Part shown: one piece after another, positions 16,956 through 27,566 of the stretch | Position numbering within the stretch: position 1 is the stretch's first letter | How the letters are laid out: each line of letters opens with the position of its first letter | Assembly (NCBI GenBank): GCA_050287965.1 | Contig: JBNKCX010000043.1 | Span: 1 to 64,000 of the forward strand | Length of the DNA: 64,000 nt | Origin: CBFDBF01 sp050287965 | Lineage (GTDB): Bacteria; Pseudomonadota; Gammaproteobacteria; Chromatiales; Chromatiaceae | Direction: 5' to 3' | Translations under genes and position numbers: made by a program | The notes under the pieces: generated by a model | What the model was told of the DNA's origin: nothing | What the model saw: the letters and a program-made list of their open reading frames with translations, nothing else | Database searches by the model: none

Positions 16956-17648
16956 TCAAAAGAGCGCGATCTCATCCGTGTGCAACGGGCGAAATGCACC
17001 GGGCACTAACCCGGGATCCAGCTCCAGCGGTCCGATGGCCTCCCGATGCAAACTCACCACAGGATGGCCGAGCGCCGCCAGCATCCGCTTGACCTGGTGA
17101 TAGCGCCCCTCGGTAATGCTGAGCAGGATCTCCCGCTCGTCAATCCGCTCCACCCGAGCGGGCCGGGTAGGTCGCTGCTCACCCCTGAGCAGAATGCCGT
17201 CACGCAACTGCTGCAACCGCGACTCGTCGGGCGCTTCTGCCAAGCCGACCCGGTAACGCTTGGTACAGCGGCGGCCGGGCGAAACGATGCGATGAGTCCA
17301 CTGGCCATCGTCGCTGATCAGCACCAACCCGGTGGTGTCGATGTCGAGGCGGCCGGCAAAGTGAAGTCCCTCGGGGTTGGGCAGATCGAGGAGGTCGATG
17401 GCGGTCCTATGACTGGGGTCCTGAGTCGCACAGACCACCCCAAGGGGCTTGTGCAGCATCAGATAGCGCGGCAGGGGCGCCACCACCCGCTCGCCATCGA
17501 GCGACACCGCGGCGGTGAGAGGGATCGGCGTAGCCGCCCGCTTGATTGTCACCCCGTCCACACTGACACGCCCGGCGCGGATCTCCCGCTGGGCCTGGGC
17601 GCGGCTCAGGGCCGTGGCATTGCAGATAAAGCGGTCGAGTCGGATCAC
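16956..17648 (-). CDS. rsuA: 16S rRNA pseudouridine(516) synthase RsuA
   Basis: This 230-residue enzyme isomerises U516 of 16S rRNA. An S4 RNA-binding domain (about 2-60, IRLDRFICNATALSRAQAQ) is followed by the catalytic domain with AGRLDIDTTGLVL, containing the catalytic Asp, and SITEGRYHQVKRMLAALG near the end. Length fits E. coli RsuA (231). The start is the GTG at 17648, which aligns with the family N terminus. The open frame upstream is Arg-rich and unrelated. It lies 67 bases downstream of thiC on the same strand. Confidence 0.92.
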   Translation of the reverse strand: MIRLDRFICNATALSRAQAQREIRAGRVSVDGVTIKRAATPIPLTAAVSLDGERVVAPLPRYLMLHKPLGVVCATQDPSHRTAIDLLDLPNPEGLHFAGRLDIDTTGLVLISDDGQWTHRIVSPGRRCTKRYRVGLAEAPDESRLQQLRDGILLRGEQRPTRPARVERIDEREILLSITEGRYHQVKRMLAALGHPVVSLHREAIGPLELDPGLVPGAFRPLHTDEIALF

Positions 17649-17715
17649 CCTAGGACTCGACTCCAGGTCGCTTGAGGTTTGCCGCACCGTAAAGCCCCTG
17701 ATCAAATGCGGATGA

Positions 17716-19605
<1,890 letters not shown>

Positions 19606-19619
19606 GCTCGGTACCCCCT

Positions 19620-19641
19620 GAACCCGGCCACAGCCGGGTTC
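19620..19641 (-). promoter_or_regulatory. Hairpin next to thiC ribosome binding site
   Basis: GAACCCGGC and GCCGGGTTC form a perfect 9-bp stem with a 4-base loop, ending 14 bases before the thiC start codon and just before the G-rich CAGGGGG that could serve as Shine-Dalgarno. With the riboswitch immediately upstream, it may be part of the expression platform. No T-run follows, so control is more likely at translation than at transcription termination. Confidence 0.5.
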
Positions 19642-19702
19642 AAGCTCATTGGCTGCTGGACGGAGCAGGAAGCGGAAACACCTGCCTGGACAGGTCTGTT
19701 GC

Positions 19703-19823
19703 AGCTTCCCTCCGCCGGAATTACCCGGTTCAGGTTCAAAGGGTATATCTCAGCCCGCACCCCCTTTCTCCAACCTCGACCGTAGCGAGGGAAAAAAGGG
19801 CTTGTGGGGCACCCCCAGCTCCT
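19703..19823 (-). promoter_or_regulatory. TPP riboswitch (thi element) controlling thiC
   Basis: On the minus strand the conserved aptamer words appear in order: GGGGGTGC in the 5' arm, a variable stem, GCGGGCTGAGATATACCC (the thi-box CTGAGA), TTTGAACCTGA, CCGGGTAATTCCGGCG and GGAGGGA. This is the full consensus of the thiamine pyrophosphate aptamer, and it lies about 100 bases upstream of thiC. Confidence 0.96.
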
Positions 19824-19963
19824 GGCCCTTTCGGGGCCGGGCGGAACAGATCCAAAGTATAGGATGGACCGGCCCTTTTCAAGTTCAGGCAACCACTCCT
19901 CTTGCCTGGAAAAGCCAAAATCCGTAGGCTTACCGACCACATCACGGATTTTAGGAAGTAGAA

Positions 19964-20626
19964 ATGATCGCAGACAACCTGGCCAGAGCCCGCTACAACA
20001 TGGTGGAGCAGCAAATACGCCCTTGGGACGTAGTGGACAAAAAGGTACTCCAGATACTCTCCGACTCCCCCCGCGATGAGTTCGTGCCGGAAGCCTATCG
20101 GCAACTCGCCTATGCCGATACCGAGATCCCGATCGGCGCCGGCCAGTATATGATGGCACCCAAACTGGAGGCGAAACTGCTGCAGTCTCTGCAGATCGGC
20201 CCGGGAGACAGCATCCTCGAGATCGGAACCGGTAGCGGCTTTCTCACCGCCTGTCTGGCGAGACTGGGCGAGCGGGTGGTCAGCATGGAGATTCACCCGG
20301 AGCTGGCTGTACAGGCGCAACAGCGCCTGGAAAGGGCGGGTATTTCCAATATTTCGGTGCGAAATAGCGATGGCCTGGAGGATCCGGTGGAAGGCGGCCC
20401 TTTTGACGTAATCGCCGTTACCGGGTCCCTGCCCCGTCTGGACGAGAACCTGCAACGCCGGCTCTCCGTCGGCGGGCGCCTGTTTGTGGTGATCGGCCAG
20501 GCCCCGGTCATGGAGGCCACCCTGATCACCCGGGTGAGCGAGGAGATGTGGCGGACGGAGGTGCTGTTCGAAACGGTGTTGGCACCTTTGGAACAAACCG
20601 ACAAACCAACGGTATTTCGATTTTAG
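19964..20626 (+). CDS. Protein-L-isoaspartate O-methyltransferase family protein
   Basis: This 220-residue SAM-dependent methyltransferase belongs to the PCMT branch that in gammaproteobacteria is usually found next to tolC and waaA. It is distinct from the pcm gene near surE. SAM-binding motif I is ILEIGTGSGFLTA (about 79-91), with SMEIHPEL as motif post-I and the family-typical N terminus ARYNMVEQQIRPWDV. The Pcm-specific substrate region is diverged, so repair of isoaspartate is not certain. AGGA lies 7 bases before the ATG. It is convergent with waaA, and no tolC is present here. Confidence 0.85.
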   Translation: MIADNLARARYNMVEQQIRPWDVVDKKVLQILSDSPRDEFVPEAYRQLAYADTEIPIGAGQYMMAPKLEAKLLQSLQIGPGDSILEIGTGSGFLTACLARLGERVVSMEIHPELAVQAQQRLERAGISNISVRNSDGLEDPVEGGPFDVIAVTGSLPRLDENLQRRLSVGGRLFVVIGQAPVMEATLITRVSEEMWRTEVLFETVLAPLEQTDKPTVFRF

Positions 20627-20651
20627 AATGGTGGCGGCCACAAGGCCGTTG

Positions 20652-21908
20652 TTACAGGTTTTCCTCCAGCAGCGCCAGTAATCGCTCCATGGCGCCGCGG
20701 TTCTTCTCCACCACGCCACGCCCGTTTTCGCCGATACGGGAGCGTTCGCTGGCATCCATCAGCCAGGCGCCCATGACGGCTGCCAGCTCCTCGGCGTCCG
20801 CCACCCGACAAGCCGCCTCCTGTTCCAGCAGCAGTTGACTGATGGCGGCAAAATTGAACATATGAGGTCCGAACGCCACGGGTTTGCCCAGTGCCGCCGG
20901 TTCCATGACGTTATGCCCACCCCGCCTTATCAGGCTTCCCCCCACAAACGCCGCATCCGCGGCCGCGAGAAACAGGGTGAGTTCCCCCATAGTGTCACCA
21001 ATAAACACCGCTGTATCCGCATGGATCGGCTCGCTACCGGAACGCCGGACGGTTTCGAACCCCTCCTGCCGACACAGATCCGCCACACGGTCGAACCTCT
21101 CCGGGTGACGGGGCACGATGACCAGCAAGGTATCGGGCAGGGCCTCTCGGATCTTCCGGTGCGCTGCAAGCACCTCCGTCTCCTCCCCCTCATGGGTACT
21201 GGCCGCCACCCACACCGGCCGCCCACCCCACTCCTGACGCAGCACCTCGGCCTGTTCCCGGAGGCTGGCCGGCAGATGGATATCAAACTTGATGCTGCCG
21301 GTAATGGTCACCCTGGATGGCGGCACCCCAAGGGCGATAAAACGCCCCGCATCCGCCTGATCCTGAGCGGCCAGCAGGTCGATCCGCCCCATGGTCTCGC
21401 GGGTAAACCCCCCCAGTTTGGCGTAACCCCTGGCCGACTTTTCGGACAGGCGGGCATTCCCCAGTATGGTACGAATCCCCCTGCCGCCACATATGGCCAG
21501 CAGATTCGGCCAGATTTCGGTCTCTACCATCAGCAACAACCGGGGAGAGGTCCGCTTCAGGAATCCGTTGATCACCAATGGAAGATCGTAGGGGAAATAG
21601 ACATGGTATACGGCGGCGTCAAAAAGCTTTACCACCCGCTCGGAACCGGTGGGGGTGGTGGTGGTGATCACGATGGGTATGTTGGGATGCAGGGCGATCA
21701 GCCTTCGCACCAGTGGTTCCACCGCCTGCACCTCACCCACCGATACCGCGTGGATCCAGATGCTTCCGGTGATATTGAAAGAGGGGAAAATGCCGAAGCG
21801 CTCGGCCCAGCGCTTCCGGTATGCGGGGGCACGCAAGCTGCGCCAGAGCAATCGCAACAGAATCGCCGGCAGAAACAGATAAAACAGAATGGTATAGAGT
21901 CGCCGCAT
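20652..21908 (-). CDS. waaA: 3-deoxy-D-manno-octulosonic acid transferase WaaA
   Basis: This 418-residue inner-membrane-anchored GT-B enzyme adds Kdo from CMP-Kdo to lipid IVA. It has an N-terminal membrane anchor (LYTILFYLFLPAILLRLLWR), then IWIHAVSVGEVQAVEPLVR with the catalytic Glu. Further on are PYDLPLVINGFLKRTSPRL, LLMVETEIWPNLL and the C-terminal donor site GGHNVMEPAALGKPVAFGPH. Length is normal (about 425). It is the last gene of a minus-strand envelope run that begins with lpxL. Confidence 0.97.
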   Translation of the reverse strand: MRRLYTILFYLFLPAILLRLLWRSLRAPAYRKRWAERFGIFPSFNITGSIWIHAVSVGEVQAVEPLVRRLIALHPNIPIVITTTTPTGSERVVKLFDAAVYHVYFPYDLPLVINGFLKRTSPRLLLMVETEIWPNLLAICGGRGIRTILGNARLSEKSARGYAKLGGFTRETMGRIDLLAAQDQADAGRFIALGVPPSRVTITGSIKFDIHLPASLREQAEVLRQEWGGRPVWVAASTHEGEETEVLAAHRKIREALPDTLLVIVPRHPERFDRVADLCRQEGFETVRRSGSEPIHADTAVFIGDTMGELTLFLAAADAAFVGGSLIRRGGHNVMEPAALGKPVAFGPHMFNFAAISQLLLEQEAACRVADAEELAAVMGAWLMDASERSRIGENGRGVVEKNRGAMERLLALLEENL

Positions 21909-21973
21909 TCAGGTTATTACGTCAGCTAACGTGAGAACCTCTGATCAATTTCCGGGGTATGAAAGACCCCCCT

Positions 21974-22558
21974 CTAGACTGGGAACAGCTCATCCTCAAC
22001 TGCGGCACAAAGGGCATGGGCAAATACGATGTGTTGTTCCTGAATAATACCGGCAACACTGCCCACCGCTTTAACCGCATAATCCGCGAATTGTATGGCC
22101 TGCCCGCCATCCCCGCCGGTAAAAAGAATGGAAACGATCCCCATTTCCCGGCACCTCTCCAGGGCAAGAATGATGTTTCTGGAGTTGCCGGAGGTGGAGA
22201 TCGCGAGAAAGACATCGCCTTTGGACATTTTCGCCTCCACCTGGCGCTGGAAGATGGCGTCGTATCCGTAGTCGTTGCCGATAGCGGTAAGGACGGAACT
22301 GTCCACCGTAAACGCCTCGGCCGGCAACGGCCCCCGATCACGGGCCAGACGGCAGACGAACTCCGCCGCCAGATGCTGAGCGTCCGCCGCCGATCCGCCA
22401 TTCCCGGCAATATAGAGGCGGCCGCCCTTGCGGTAAGCCTCCACCAGGCGTGATACCGCGGCGTCGAATGCCGCCAGGTCCTCTTCCCGTTCAAGAAAAT
22501 CCTGCTTGGCCTGGATGGAATCCTTCAGGGTCTTTTTTAGAAGTTGTGCGTATTTCAT
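21974..22558 (-). CDS. gmhA: D-sedoheptulose 7-phosphate isomerase GmhA (SIS domain)
   Basis: This 194-residue SIS-domain enzyme converts sedoheptulose 7-phosphate to D-glycero-D-manno-heptose 7-phosphate, the first step to ADP-heptose. Key motifs are YIAGNGGSAADAQHLAAEF and FLAISTSGNSRNII. The N-terminal helix and C-terminal QEQHIVFAHALC fit GmhA. I prefer the ATG at 22558. A TTG six codons upstream is possible, and neither has a clear Shine-Dalgarno. It stands with hldE and the heptosyltransferases, which together give the LPS heptose pathway. gmhB was not found in the window. Confidence 0.9.
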   Translation of the reverse strand: MKYAQLLKKTLKDSIQAKQDFLEREEDLAAFDAAVSRLVEAYRKGGRLYIAGNGGSAADAQHLAAEFVCRLARDRGPLPAEAFTVDSSVLTAIGNDYGYDAIFQRQVEAKMSKGDVFLAISTSGNSRNIILALERCREMGIVSILFTGGDGGQAIQFADYAVKAVGSVAGIIQEQHIVFAHALCAAVEDELFPV

Positions 22559-22599
22559 GGTTTCGGCATCTGACAATACGGGATCAAGATCTCGGTTGA

Positions 22600-23400
22600 T
22601 TATGCGCGGCCTTGCTGCAGCTCACGCAGAACCGCTTCCAACATTTTAACATTAGACACGAGGTGTTCCGGATTAATGGTTCCCACAATCATGCTGCTGA
22701 CCCCCGGCTGAGAAAAGACGAATCGCAGGGATTCCTCCACGTCGCCGGCCCCGCCCACGTGGCCGCTACGCAGTCCCTTTTTTATCAATACCCCCTTACC
22801 CTGCTCGGCCGCAGCCGCAAGCACCGGCAACTCATCCTGATAATCCGGGTGACAGGCCGCCATCACCACATCCATCTCGGCCACTGTCCGCAGGCCGCCC
22901 TCAAGGGTCTTGCTGGACATGCCGTGGGCGCGGATCAATCCCTGTTCCTTCAACTCGCGCAGGGCGTCGGCGGCCCCCTCCTGCTGCAGAATCCGCAGAT
23001 CGTCGCCGTCCGAATGGATCAGCACCACATCGATGTAATCGGTATTCAGGGTCCGCAGGCTCTCCTTCACCACCCGCCGGGTGGTCTCGAAGGAGAAATC
23101 AAAACGGGAACCGCCGGAATCGAAAAACTCCCCGACCTTGGAGACGATGACCCACTGTTCCCGGGGTCCCGGCAATAGCTTCCCGAGCCGCTCCTGACTG
23201 GTCCCGTAGGCGGGGGCGGTATCGATCAGATTTATTCCCAGATCCAGTGACAACTCCAGCAGGCCGCGCACCACCCGATCGCCCGGGATCTCAAACCCCT
23301 GCGGGTATTTGACCTGCTGATTACGACCGAACTTTACCGTACCCAGCCCCAGGGGGCTGACAGCTATGCCGGTGCTGCCCAGAGATCTCAACTCCAGCAT
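22600..23400 (-). CDS. Aldo/keto reductase
   Basis: This 266-residue NAD(P)H-dependent reductase has the AKR tetrad: Asp and Tyr in NLIDTAPAYGTSQERLG (about 56-72), Lys in WVIVSKVGEFFD, and His in DVVLIHSDG. It reduces an aldehyde or ketone of unknown identity. It overlaps the upstream FAD oxidoreductase gene by 13 bases, so the two are translationally coupled and may act on the same molecule. The gene run around it makes LPS sugars, so a sugar substrate is plausible. Confidence 0.88.
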   Translation of the reverse strand: MLELRSLGSTGIAVSPLGLGTVKFGRNQQVKYPQGFEIPGDRVVRGLLELSLDLGINLIDTAPAYGTSQERLGKLLPGPREQWVIVSKVGEFFDSGGSRFDFSFETTRRVVKESLRTLNTDYIDVVLIHSDGDDLRILQQEGAADALRELKEQGLIRAHGMSSKTLEGGLRTVAEMDVVMAACHPDYQDELPVLAAAAEQGKGVLIKKGLRSGHVGGAGDVEESLRFVFSQPGVSSMIVGTINPEHLVSNVKMLEAVLRELQQGRA

Positions 23401-24599
23401 TGCACCTCCTCCCAGGGATACCGGGCCAGGGGCGGCCGCTGCAGACCCGCCAGGGGGGCCACGTCGTTCTCACCGGACGCCAGCCCCTCGGCCTGAAACC
23501 GGAACAACAGCTCTTGTGCCAACCTGGGTGCAAAGGCCAGCTTGGTCGGCCAGACCGTAACCACCCCCCGCTCGCTCCCGATATAGAAGCTGTCGGGTCG
23601 CCGGCCTCCGGGGGTCTTGCGCTCGGCCCGGTCGACCCGAAACGAGGCCCAGGCCACCCGGGAGAAATCGATCCAGGGCAGCAGCTCCCGCAACTCGTTC
23701 CTGGCGACGGCGATCTGTTCCTGTTCACTGCGCTCTGCGCCGCTCTCCGCCAGTTGGCCGCCGATGTACCAGACCGTTTCCTCCTGCTCCCCGGCGGGAT
23801 AACTGGTGACCGTGATACGCGGCGTGGCACTGCTGCCCAGGCAGTGACCATAGAGCGTGGGCAGCTGCCCCCGGGCCATCACCATATGCAGAGGACGGCG
23901 CTGCATCTCCGGACCGGCTCTGCCCAGTTGGGTTAACAGCGCCTGGTTCCCGGCCCCGGCGGCCAGTATCAGCCGTTTGGTCTGGAGTCTGACCCCTCCG
24001 TCCAGGGTAAGAACGGCGCGTGCCCCGCCATCCTCCACCGTAAGGAGGGTCCTTTCCCCATCGATCCGGTAACAGTACTCCCCCTGCTGCCGCACCAACT
24101 CGGCGACCAGGGAGGCGGTATCGAGCACCGGTTCGTCCAGTCGGTAGAGCCTGCCGTCGAACCCCCGGTCTCTGAACGGAGGCGGCAGATCGGCGCCCGC
24201 AACCGGCGCCATACGGCTGCGCATGGCCTTGCTGGCGAAAAATCCGGCTACCCGGGAGATAATGTTATGGGTGGACCAGAGATACTGGTGATCGGAAAGC
24301 ACCCGCACTGTTTCCAGGTTCAGCTCGCCGGTCCCCGCCAGGCACTCCCGCCACAGGCCGGGCATATCGCCGATAGCCGCCGCCGATTCGCTGAGGTTGC
24401 CGGTGAGGGCGTATTTCGTGCCCCCGTGGATGATCCCCTGGGAGGCGATGGTCTGTATCCCCCCCAGCGCTCCGGTCTCCAGCAGCACCGCGGAGAATCC
24501 CGCCTTACGCAACCGCGCCAGAAGCCAGAGTCCCGCTATACCGCCACCGAAGATGGCGATATCAACCACGGCCTGACGGGTTGCGGTCTGAGTCCCCAA
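23388..24599 (-). CDS. FAD-dependent oxidoreductase, D-amino-acid-oxidase-like fold
   Basis: This 403-residue flavoprotein opens with the dinucleotide-binding motif DIAIFGGGIAGLWLL (about 13-27), followed by LETGALGGIQTIASQGIIHGG, which resembles the DAO/L-2-hydroxyglutarate oxidase superfamily. A second FAD contact is LILAAGAGNQALL near 217. I do not recognise a specific function. The TTG at 24599 directly follows the ugd stop. A GTG at 24569 is an alternative, and neither has a clear Shine-Dalgarno. It sits between ugd and the overlapping aldo/keto reductase. Confidence 0.85.
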   Translation of the reverse strand: MGTQTATRQAVVDIAIFGGGIAGLWLLARLRKAGFSAVLLETGALGGIQTIASQGIIHGGTKYALTGNLSESAAAIGDMPGLWRECLAGTGELNLETVRVLSDHQYLWSTHNIISRVAGFFASKAMRSRMAPVAGADLPPPFRDRGFDGRLYRLDEPVLDTASLVAELVRQQGEYCYRIDGERTLLTVEDGGARAVLTLDGGVRLQTKRLILAAGAGNQALLTQLGRAGPEMQRRPLHMVMARGQLPTLYGHCLGSSATPRITVTSYPAGEQEETVWYIGGQLAESGAERSEQEQIAVARNELRELLPWIDFSRVAWASFRVDRAERKTPGGRRPDSFYIGSERGVVTVWPTKLAFAPRLAQELLFRFQAEGLASGENDVAPLAGLQRPPLARYPWEEVQCWS

Positions 24600-24600
24600 A

Positions 24601-25947
24601 TTACTTCAGCGCCGCCGGATTCTCACCCCGCCCTATGGCGTAATAACGGAATCCGCTGTTGACCAGATATACCGGATCGTAGATATTCCTGCCGTCAAAG
24701 ATAACCGGTTCCGCAAGCAGTGACTTCATCTTTGCGAAATCGGGACTGCGGAACATCTTCCACTCCGTCAGGATCGCCAGGGCGTCCGCGCCCTGCAGCG
24801 CCTCCTCCGGGGAGTCGCATAAGACCAGGTCGTCCCGCGTCCCATAGATGCGGCTCGCCTCCTCCCCGGCCTCCGGATCATAGGCCCTGACCCGGGCGCC
24901 GGCGGCCCACAGGGCCTCCATCAGGACCCGGCTGGGGGCCTCGCGCATATCGTCGGTGTTGGGCTTGAACGCCAGTCCCCACAGGGCCAGGGTCTTGCCC
25001 TTGAGTTCTCCCCGATAGTGCTCGCGGATCTTCCGGAACAGCACCTGTTTCTGGTTGTCGTTCACCTCGTCCACCGCCTGCAGAATCCTGGCCTGGTAGT
25101 CGTGGCGTCGGGCCACATGCTCCAACGCCTTTACATCCTTTGGAAAACAGGAGCCTCCATAGCCGATCCCCGGATAGATAAAGTGATATCCGATACGGGG
25201 ATCGGAGCCGATACCGATACGCACATGTTCTATATCCGCACCCACCTTCTCGGCGATATTGGCGAGCTCGTTCATGAAAGTGATCTTGGTGGCCAACATG
25301 GCATTGGCGGCGTACTTGGTGAGCTCCGCCGAACGTATATCCATGACGACGAAGCGATCATGATTGCGGTTAAAGGGCGAATAGAGCTCTCGTAACAGCT
25401 CCGTGGTGCGCGGATTGTCGGTACCGACCACGATCCGATCCGGTTTCATGAAATCATCTATGGCATCCCCCTCCTTGAGGAATTCGGGATTGGAAACCAC
25501 ATCGAACTCGATATTGCCTTTCCCGCACTCTTCCAACCTGCCATGCACCGCCGCCCGCACCTGATCCGCGGTCCCTACCGGTACCGTGGACTTGGTGGTG
25601 ACGACCTTGTAACCCTCCATGTGCTCACCGATGCTCTTTGCCACCGCAAGCACATGCTGCAGGTCGGCGGAGCCGTCTTCATCCGGCGGGGTTCCGACCG
25701 CAATGAACTGAAACAGACCGTGGGCGACACCCTGCCCGACATCGGTGGTAAAAGAGAGACGACCGGCGTCGTGATTACTGCGTATCAAGGGCTCCAGACC
25801 CGGCTCGAAGATCGGGATCCTGCCATCGTTCAGCATATCGATCTTATTCTGATCGATATCCACACATACCACGTCATTACCCACCTCTGCGAGGCAGGCG
25901 CCGGTTACCAGGCCCACATAGCCGGAGCCGAAAATAGTTACTTTCAT
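24601..25947 (-). CDS. ugd: UDP-glucose 6-dehydrogenase
   Basis: This 448-residue enzyme oxidises UDP-glucose to UDP-glucuronate with two NAD+. It has the N-terminal Rossmann motif VTIFGSGYVGLVTGACLAE, the catalytic Cys in GIGYGGSCFPKDVKAL (about 255-270), the Lys/Asn pair in ELTKYAANAMLATKITFMNE, and the C-terminal UDP-binding domain with LWGLAFKPNTDDMREAPS. UDP-glucuronate is a precursor of several envelope sugars. The FAD oxidoreductase gene begins one base after its stop. Confidence 0.96.
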   Translation of the reverse strand: MKVTIFGSGYVGLVTGACLAEVGNDVVCVDIDQNKIDMLNDGRIPIFEPGLEPLIRSNHDAGRLSFTTDVGQGVAHGLFQFIAVGTPPDEDGSADLQHVLAVAKSIGEHMEGYKVVTTKSTVPVGTADQVRAAVHGRLEECGKGNIEFDVVSNPEFLKEGDAIDDFMKPDRIVVGTDNPRTTELLRELYSPFNRNHDRFVVMDIRSAELTKYAANAMLATKITFMNELANIAEKVGADIEHVRIGIGSDPRIGYHFIYPGIGYGGSCFPKDVKALEHVARRHDYQARILQAVDEVNDNQKQVLFRKIREHYRGELKGKTLALWGLAFKPNTDDMREAPSRVLMEALWAAGARVRAYDPEAGEEASRIYGTRDDLVLCDSPEEALQGADALAILTEWKMFRSPDFAKMKSLLAEPVIFDGRNIYDPVYLVNSGFRYYAIGRGENPAALK

Positions 25948-26046
25948 AGTTTTTGTTCTGACCCGAAGTTATTGATCCATTAACAGAACGGACTTATGCC
26001 GTAAACAAACCTAAAACAGCCTCCCACCCGCAGGTACGTAACAGCG

Positions 26047-27486
26047 TTACTTCTTGCCGGAAGAATCCCCGGCGCGGATATCGCTGATCAGGGTAGTGGT
26101 GGAACAGCTCTCCACATACTCCATCACCTTGACCTCTCCGCCCGCCTCCCGGACACAACGGGCGCCCGGGATTTTGTCGGGGTCATTGTCGCCGCCCTTC
26201 ACCAGAAAGTCCGGCTTCAGGCTGCAGATCATCCGCTCCGGCGTCTCCTCCGCAAAGGGCACGACCCAGTCCACACAGCCGAGGGCGGCCAGCACCGTCA
26301 TACGCCGCTCCAGACTGTTGACCGGCCGATCCGGCCCCTTCAGCCGGCGCACCGTCTCGTCGACGTTGACCGCCACCACCAGTCGATCTCCCAGGCGGCT
26401 GGCCTGCTCCAGGTAGGTGACGTGGCCGGCGTGCAGGATATCGAAACAACCGTTGGTGAAGACCACCGTCTCCCCCCGGGCGCGGGCGGTATCCGCCGCG
26501 GCGTGGAGCTGTTCCTCGGAAAGGATGCCCCGGTGAATCACCTCCTGTTCCGCCAGGGCCCGACGGATTTCATCCCTGGAGGCGGTAGCGGTTCCCAGTT
26601 TCCCCACCACGATCCCGGCTGCGACGTTGGATACCTGGGTTGCCGCCTCCAGGGGCATGCCGCCCGCCAGCGCTGCCGCCAGCACCGAGATGACGGTATC
26701 ACCGGCACCGGTCACATCGAACACCTCCCGCGCATGGGTGGGAAGATGGCGTGGTTCCTTACCCTGTTCCAGCAGGGTCATCCCCTGCTCCCCGCGCGTG
26801 ATCAACAGCGCCTGGAGGTTACATGCCTGCATCAAGGCGTGACCCCGTTCCACGATCTCTTCATCGCTTTCACAGTCGCCCACCACGGCCTCGAACTCGG
26901 CGAGATTGGGGGTGATCAGGGTGGCGCCGCTGTATTTCTTGAAATCCGTGCCCTTCGGATCCACCAGGACCGCCTTGCCCGCCTTCCGTGCCAGGCTGAT
27001 GAGTTCCTCCACCCGGCGCAGGGTCCCCTTGCCGTAATCGGAGAGCAGCACCAGGTCGCAGGTGGGCAACTGGACAGCGAACTGCGCCAACATGTCGGAG
27101 CCGTTCAATCCCGGAAAACCGTCTTCGAAATCAAGCCGGATAAGTTGCTGATGACGGCTGATGATGCGCAGTTTGGTGATGGTGGGAAACCGCTCGATCC
27201 GCTCGAACCGGCAATCCACGCCCCGGTCCCGCAGGCTCTTCTCCAGCACCAGCGACATCTCGTCATCACCGGTCATACCGATAAGCACCGCGTTGGCGCC
27301 CAGGGCCGTTATGTTCAACGCCACGTTCCCGGCGCCCCCCGGCCGGCTCTCCTCGTCCTCAACCCGTACCACGGGCACCGGCGCCTCCGGTGAGATACGA
27401 TTGGTGCCGCCGTGCCAGTAACGATCGAGCATGACGTCCCCTGCCACGAGGACCCTGACGGCGCTGAAATCGGGAAGCTCTTTCAT
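26047..27486 (-). CDS. hldE: Bifunctional heptose 7-phosphate kinase / heptose 1-phosphate adenylyltransferase HldE
   Basis: This 479-residue enzyme makes ADP-heptose for the LPS inner core. The N-terminal ribokinase domain (about 1-320) has ESRPGGAGNVALNI and the catalytic DVTGAGDTVISVLA. The C-terminal nucleotidyltransferase domain (about 345-479) has FTNGCFDILHAGHVTYLEQA with the HxGH motif. Both halves are complete and the length is normal (E. coli 477). Two LPS-kinase-like genes precede it on the same strand and ugd follows. Confidence 0.98.
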   Translation of the reverse strand: MKELPDFSAVRVLVAGDVMLDRYWHGGTNRISPEAPVPVVRVEDEESRPGGAGNVALNITALGANAVLIGMTGDDEMSLVLEKSLRDRGVDCRFERIERFPTITKLRIISRHQQLIRLDFEDGFPGLNGSDMLAQFAVQLPTCDLVLLSDYGKGTLRRVEELISLARKAGKAVLVDPKGTDFKKYSGATLITPNLAEFEAVVGDCESDEEIVERGHALMQACNLQALLITRGEQGMTLLEQGKEPRHLPTHAREVFDVTGAGDTVISVLAAALAGGMPLEAATQVSNVAAGIVVGKLGTATASRDEIRRALAEQEVIHRGILSEEQLHAAADTARARGETVVFTNGCFDILHAGHVTYLEQASRLGDRLVVAVNVDETVRRLKGPDRPVNSLERRMTVLAALGCVDWVVPFAEETPERMICSLKPDFLVKGGDNDPDKIPGARCVREAGGEVKVMEYVESCSTTTLISDIRAGDSSGKK

Positions 27487-27566
27487 AAGTCAATACGGAC
27501 GGTTATCCAAAGTTCGAATCCTAACATATTAAGAAGTATTCGCTGAGCAGGCATACCGGCGCGCGG

